Shown: one piece after another, positions 58,852 through 64,000 of the stretch
How positions within the stretch are numbered: position 1 is the first letter of the stretch
Layout of the letters: the number at the start of each line of letters is the position of its first letter
Assembly: GCA_009823395.1 (NCBI GenBank)
Contig: CM020510.1
Location: forward strand, 15,747,773 to 15,811,772
Reading direction: 5' to 3'
From: Thamnaconus septentrionalis
Lineage: Eukaryota > Chordata > Actinopteri > Tetraodontiformes > Monacanthidae
Length of the DNA stretch: 64,000 nt
The notes under the pieces: model-generated
What the model was told of the DNA's origin: nothing
Seen by the model: the letters and a program-made list of their open reading frames with translations, nothing else
Database searches by the model: none
Translations under genes and position numbers: made by a program

Positions 58852-61800
58852 TTATAATTTGTTGGCTCCTCGGCCCATAATTGCTTTCTTTGTGTTCCTC
58901 TCTGGTCTCAGCAAGATAATGTAGCATTTTGGCCCAAACAGTGCCACCAGGAGGCCAAAGCTAGAAGCTAAAATAGCAAATACCTCCACTGCATCTGCAT
59001 ATTTACCTGGTGAATTAACATAAGCAGGGACAAAGGCCACCCATACAGCACAGAAGATCAGCATGCTGAATGTGATGAGCTTAGCCTCATTAAAGTTGTC
59101 AGGAAGATTCCTTGCCAGGAATGCTAACAGGAAGCTAACGATAGCCAGTAAGCCAATGTAACCAAGTAGAACGGCAAAACCCAGAGTCGACCCAACGACA
59201 CACTCATAAACTATCTTGTCATTGTGGTATTGTGTGTTTTTATGTGGAGCAGGTGAGGAAGACACAAGCCAAGCAGTGCAGATTGCAGCCTGGATGGAAG
59301 TAAGACCCAGAACTGTCCCTCTCTGCTGCATGGTGCCAAACCACTTCAGACTGGCTCCCCCTCCTGGCTTGGAGGCCTTGAACACAGCCAGAACCACCAT
59401 GGTTTTCACCAGGATGCATGAGACACAGAGGACAAAGCTGATGCCAAAGGCTGCATGTCTCAGCTGGCATGTCCACAGCCTGGGTCGGCCAATGAAAAGC
59501 AGTGAACACAGGAAACAAAGCTTGAGTGATGCTAACAGCAGGAAACTGAGCTCTGAGTTGTTGGCTCGGACTATAGGAGTGCTATGGTGACTGATGAAGA
59601 TGCCCAGAACAATGGCAGAGATGGATGTTCCCAGCAAGGAAGCAGCTGTCAAACAGATGCCCAGAGGTTCTTGATAGGAGAGGAACTCTGTTTTCTTGGG
59701 GACACAGTGGTCACGCTGTGGGCTGGACCAGAAGTCCTCTGGACAGCTGATGCACTCCATGGAGTCTAAGAAGATGGACACAGTTTTAAAAGAGGTCTTA
59801 TATCCTTCATGTTTTCCATTATGTTCTTCACTATCACATGTCAATCTGAAAACCAACCAGTGTTATTGCTGAATTTTCCCTCAGAACAAGGGACACAGTC
59901 AAAGCAGCACACAGGTTGTCCTTTCTTTCTGGCCATTCTGGTACCAGGAGGACAACTCTCACTGCACACTGACCGAGGGGCCTATGTGAACAATGATTCA
60001 AACAAGCAAACAAACAAATCTTATTCTATTCAAATGGTTATAATCATTTTTATGTTGAATTCCATTGGCATTTAATAAATCATTCAGTGTGTTACCTCTT
60101 TTGATTCAAAGTTCCAGAAGATTTGATTGTCCTTAATTGTGAGTTCTTCACCTTTTAGTGCCGACCTTTTGACATCACCTACATTCTGAACTTTAGCTGT
60201 GCCATCAGGCAGCAACGCCCAGTTCATGATGTCATATACTGGTAAAACATCACCATTCTCATCAAAGGAGACTTCATCACCAAACGATGTGGTGAAGTTG
60301 ACCTTTTGCAAATAATGCACAAGCTGTCGAAAGCAAAATAAGTCATGTATTAAAAGTATAGGCTAATATCATAACATTTATTGTGCAACTTATAACTACC
60401 CACTTTGGTACCTCTCTCAAACACATCCATATAGATATACAAAACAATGTGTTAGTTTTTCCAAGGTTTCTGTTACTATACCAAAGAGACTCAATAGGTT
60501 TCAATAAAGTAAATTAGAGTTGTCTCTGATATCAAACCTTCCATGGCTCCAGGCTTTTCAAGTCACCACAGCTGTTCCCACTGAAAGGGCCTCTCCCTGG
60601 TTCACACCTCAGCATATCATCAAGGGCATATGCCAGAGCATACACTGCTTTGTACACATTATACTCTGGCCGGAGGTTTGAAATGTCCAGAAACTCAGTG
60701 ACTACGCTGAAAAGGTCTTCTTGTCCAGTGCACAATGGCCTTCCTTGGTCTGAGTGATTTGTTCTTGCAAATCTGCATTTAAACGTATGCTCCCAAAACT
60801 GCTTTACCTGAAATATGATTAAAACAGCATCTATAGATATCCCATTTTTTAAAATGATTACATTGATCATTTAGGTCTCACCATGTCATTTTCATGACTA
60901 CTGTTCTGCTGTTGATCAGGATGTACTTGAAGGAGAAATTCCCTCAGACCTGGTATTTCCCCTCGACGGATGGCGATGCCTAGTGTTCCAGCCAGGTATG
61001 GCATTAGCTGAGGAGTCTGGAGCACAGCAGCTGCTGTCCAAGCTTCACTAGCCATCCACTGCAGACCTGTCACATTCTGCCTCACCACCTGTGCACAGTG
61101 TTAAATATGATAACATTATAATGTTCCCAGTTGAAATGTTTATATTTGGTGTAATGATGCACCATCCATATGTGGTAAATTTGCCTAATTTATCGTTCCT
61201 AAATTTCCAAGTGCAGCTTCTTTTAGTCCAGTCACCCACAACCCACATGCACCCTCCTGCTTGTTCACTGTTCCATCCAGGATAAGACTGGATATTTCAG
61301 CAAGTTGTCTCTTGCCACACATCTAGGGCAAGTACAAGATGCAGCAACACCATTTCCATGACAAAAAATATTTTCACGCAAACATTTCATGACAATATTT
61401 GAGATTTGTGAAATTGTAAATGCATCTGAAAAACATTCTGCAATTGTATATTTTCAAACACCAGTCGTAGTAGATTAAATACTGTATCAAGATCAAATGT
61501 TCACCTCTTCCATGAGTTGAATCATGTGGCTCTCATGTGCAAACACAATCACCACGCGAGCTGTGGATCTCCTCATCACATCCACTATCCTCTTTATTTC
61601 ATCATGATCTCTGCCCCAGGGTAAAACCTCCAGGTAGGCGATACAACCTCCTCCTGACTGAGACAGGTCTGTTTGAAAGGACCGAGCAGCATGACGTCCA
61701 TAATCATCATCACTGATTAACAAGCCTGTCCATGTCCATCCAAAATGTTGGAGGATTTGAATCATGGCTCGCACCTGGAACATATAGTGAGACATATTGA

Positions 61801-62799
61801 GTGATATAGCCCTGCAAACACAGTCAGTAAAGGCAGAAAGAGTGTAGCTGGTAAAGTACAAACCAACTCATCTCTTTTCTTTTTTCTTAATTTACAGTGA
61901 CGAGATGTGACTTTGTCCTGTGTAACATTGACCTGCACAACTCTTTTTAAAGGCATTTTTATTCTCATCACCTGAAAAGCATCACTTGGAATTGTTCTGA
62001 AAAAGGATGGGTATTTTTGCCGTTCGCTCAGGCAGGCACATGTGGCAAAGTAACTCACCTGTGGATGAAACAGACAACATGGCAATTTTATTGCCACTTT
62101 CCAAAGATGCCTCATCATTGGATATTTGTTTTCAAAATGTTTCAAAAACATTGCCAGAAGACAATGCCAAAACTTACCATTGGTATTCTGTACAAACCTA
62201 AAACAGTGGAGATGGCAATAGAACGAGTCGATGAAGAATCACCCACAATCCCTATGACTGGAGGATTTCCTTCACAGGTGTCTTTCAACACAAACTGCTC
62301 CTCTGGACCACTGACTAAAGACAACGCGGCACGGAATCCAATTGCTAGTTTGAGGCAGTTATCATAGAGGCTGTATCCAAGAGTTACGTTTGGTAGCAGG
62401 TTGGAGTTTTTGTTGATTTCATTGATGGCAAACACCATAGTCTGGATCTGTCTGAACCCTGGAACATCAAAACTATTGAAAATAGAGGTTTTGTTAAAAA
62501 CGAACAATGCAACATTGCAATTATTAGCAAACTTTCATGTCTCACTCAAACACTCACCCATGGCAATTGGGCTGTTCCGGCTCTGAGGTAAAAGACAAGT
62601 CGGGAAAGACGGAAAAGAAGTGTATCTCAAACAGTCCTCCCAAAACCACGTCTCCAGACTTGCTCATCCCATTTAGATGAAACTGTCCCTCCATCTGGCA
62701 GGAGGGATAAGGTGGGGAGGACTCAGCATAATGAGAGCATGAATGCAGCAGCATGTAATAAGGGAGCAACAGCAATGTGATCTTGATGAATGCCCACAT
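58852..62799 (-). CDS. OlfC (V2R-like class C olfactory receptor), gene D, 9 exons
   Basis: Intact tandem partner of gene C. Exons 5' to 3': 62799-62558, 62472-62178, 62058-61972, 61774-61505, 61088-60882, 60807-60538, 60323-60096, 59981-59858, 59765-58852; 2637 nt, 878 aa. Signal peptide [18 protein letters not shown]. Ligand-domain motifs: [68 protein letters not shown]. Ser/Thr, Asp, Tyr and Glu at the class C amino-acid-binding positions are kept. The cysteine-rich exon is 124 bp. The seven-helix domain is a single 914-bp exon (the normal V2R state) with [31 protein letters not shown] and the end GRGANKL. Exon 2 starts after CAATAG, giving GG|T Gly; a nearer TTCCAG would break the frame. 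The ligand-domain exon is divided into four, at positions differing from genes A and B. Confidence 0.94.
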
Positions 62800-64000
62800 G
62801 ATTTCTCAATCTCTCCTGTGCTGCAGTGGACCCTCCTTTTATGTATTTCTCGTAATGTCTTTTCCCGGTTAAAAACCAATAGAATCCAAAGTAATAGAAA
62901 GGGCAGGGCCTCACGCTCATTACGTTTTGATTGTATTTTAAAATAGCTATTTTCAATGTGAGTGATTAAACACCAATTTAAATTGTAGAAAATGAGGTCT
63001 ATTGAAAGATTAATCATCGTGACTGTATTATTTTTTTACTGATACAAATTTGTAAATTAACCTATTTTAAACATGGTTGTCTAAATTCATTAGCAGGCTG
63101 TCAGTACCAGCTAGGCCTTCTCTGCTGGCCTAACTACTGTGAGAAAAGTACATTTTCCTGTAAATATGACAAGAAAGTTATTCTCCATATTCTCCAGTTT
63201 TGCATCATATAATATCCACATAGTTGCGTTGCTTCCACTGTTGTAAAATACGGAACAGTTTTTATCCAATCATATTTCAGCTAGCTTGTGTTGTCAGGTT
63301 CCATGAAATCTGCCTTAGGCTTTCAGAATTGACATAGCAGGCTCCTGTCCGCTGTAAGTGAACGAACCTCAGTTAGTTGCGATAGCCAATCAGACCTCGA
63401 GTCTGCGATGCCAAGACCAGCTAGCTGGCTTCACACTGAACCTCACATACATGTACTGTGTAAGCTCTGAGAACCTTACAGACTTAACGCAACCCGGAGT
63501 TTCAGTTGACACGAACCTATGATGTCTGAAGAAGAAGAATATAAAGAGTTAGTTGGCAAATAATCTGCAATTTAAAATGTAAATAACGTGGTGCATTGGC
63601 ACAGCAGCTGCGTCAACAGGTTCAATTCTTTAATAATTCAATGATTGAATAGTTTGTTTCGTTATCGTCTAGTTGGTCTCGCATACATGTGCCACAATGC
63701 GCAGTTTATTGGACCAGTTTGGTCAAGAGTTTAAGCGTACAGAGTACTGTTGGTGGACTTATTAAAACCTTGTTGAGGAATCTCTTAAAATTACCTTTTA
63801 TTTGCAAGTATTGACAGTATCAGTGACCTTCGTTACTTAGTCTTAAATATGATTTAAATGTCCGGAAACTATGCTTTGTTAACTGGGTCAACGATATGAA
63901 AGTGATGTAATGTGTGAGTGTGATGCTCTATGGATTCTCTGTGTCATAGTGTCATATTGAGGGTAATATGAGGTGTATTCATTTAGGGTCAGCTTTTTTG
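62800..64000 (-). repeat. 5' flank of gene D, duplicate of 56419-57620; runs off the window
   Basis: Nearly identical to the flank of gene C (offset 6381). It includes the same TATA-like ACATAAAAGG at 62844-62835 on the - strand. The window ends inside the duplicated block, so its far boundary, and whether the DNA transposon upstream of gene C also has a copy here, cannot be seen. Confidence 0.85.

Noticed and set aside
62461..62480. Acceptor TTCCAG just before GGTTCAGACAG as the start of gene D (and C) exon 2
   Set aside because: It breaks the reading frame with the GG|GTGAGT donor of exon 1; the upstream CAATAG acceptor gives the expected GFDVPGFRQ junction.
1..64000. CRISPR arrays, operons, tRNA or rRNA genes
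   Set aside because: None visible; the window is vertebrate nuclear DNA with spliced genes and ordinary microsatellites.

Overview
The window is nuclear DNA from a teleost (ray-finned) fish. Coding exons are short, bounded by GT/AG sites and separated by kilobase introns; (CA)n microsatellites and fish-type dispersed repeats are present; and a phospholipase C-eta gene sits beside class C olfactory receptor (OlfC/V2R) genes, the neighbourhood I recall for the main teleost OlfC cluster. No bacterial, viral or organellar genes were seen. The species cannot be named from the sequence.

Layout. 1-6016 is non-coding upstream sequence with simple repeats and one degenerate transposon fragment. 6017-39680 (+) is one gene, plch1 (phospholipase C eta-1). 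I could place 23 coding exons in consistent phase: an N-terminal exon, PH domain, EF hands, catalytic X and Y boxes with an acidic linker, C2 domain, a 60-bp cassette exon, and a very long Ser/Pro-rich C-terminal exon ending in YFLLRL. Its 3'UTR runs to about 40750. The introns carry a hAT transposase relic, a fish dispersed repeat, microsatellites and three striking palindromes. One intron (12555-12673) is an AT-AC U12-type (minor spliceosome) intron with a perfect TTCCTTAAC branch site.

41756-64000 holds four OlfC receptor genes. A (41756-45381) and B (48165-51921) are on +; C (52725-56418) and D (58852-62799) are on -, so B and C converge. Each has a signal peptide, Venus-flytrap ligand-binding domain, cysteine-rich linker and seven-helix domain. 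A, B and D read through with all exon phases intact (871, 885 and 878 aa). C is collinear with D but has two single-base deletions, so it is a pseudogene or carries sequence errors. C and D are a recent ~6.38-kb tandem duplication whose 5' flanks are almost identical.

The most unusual points are: (i) A/B and C/D have different extra introns (five and three) on top of the shared six-exon plan, two of A/B's cutting the normally single seven-helix exon; (ii) the AT-AC intron in plch1; (iii) two apparent -1 frameshifts in the plch1 last exon, each near a run of four C; (iv) C/D promoter flanks more alike than their coding exons; (v) transposon events that date the C/D duplication; (vi) long near-perfect palindromes in plch1 introns.

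Functionally, PLC-eta is a calcium-sensitive phosphoinositide hydrolase of neurons, and OlfC receptors detect amino acids on olfactory neurons. Their adjacency looks like ancient synteny rather than a shared pathway; nothing here shows co-regulation.
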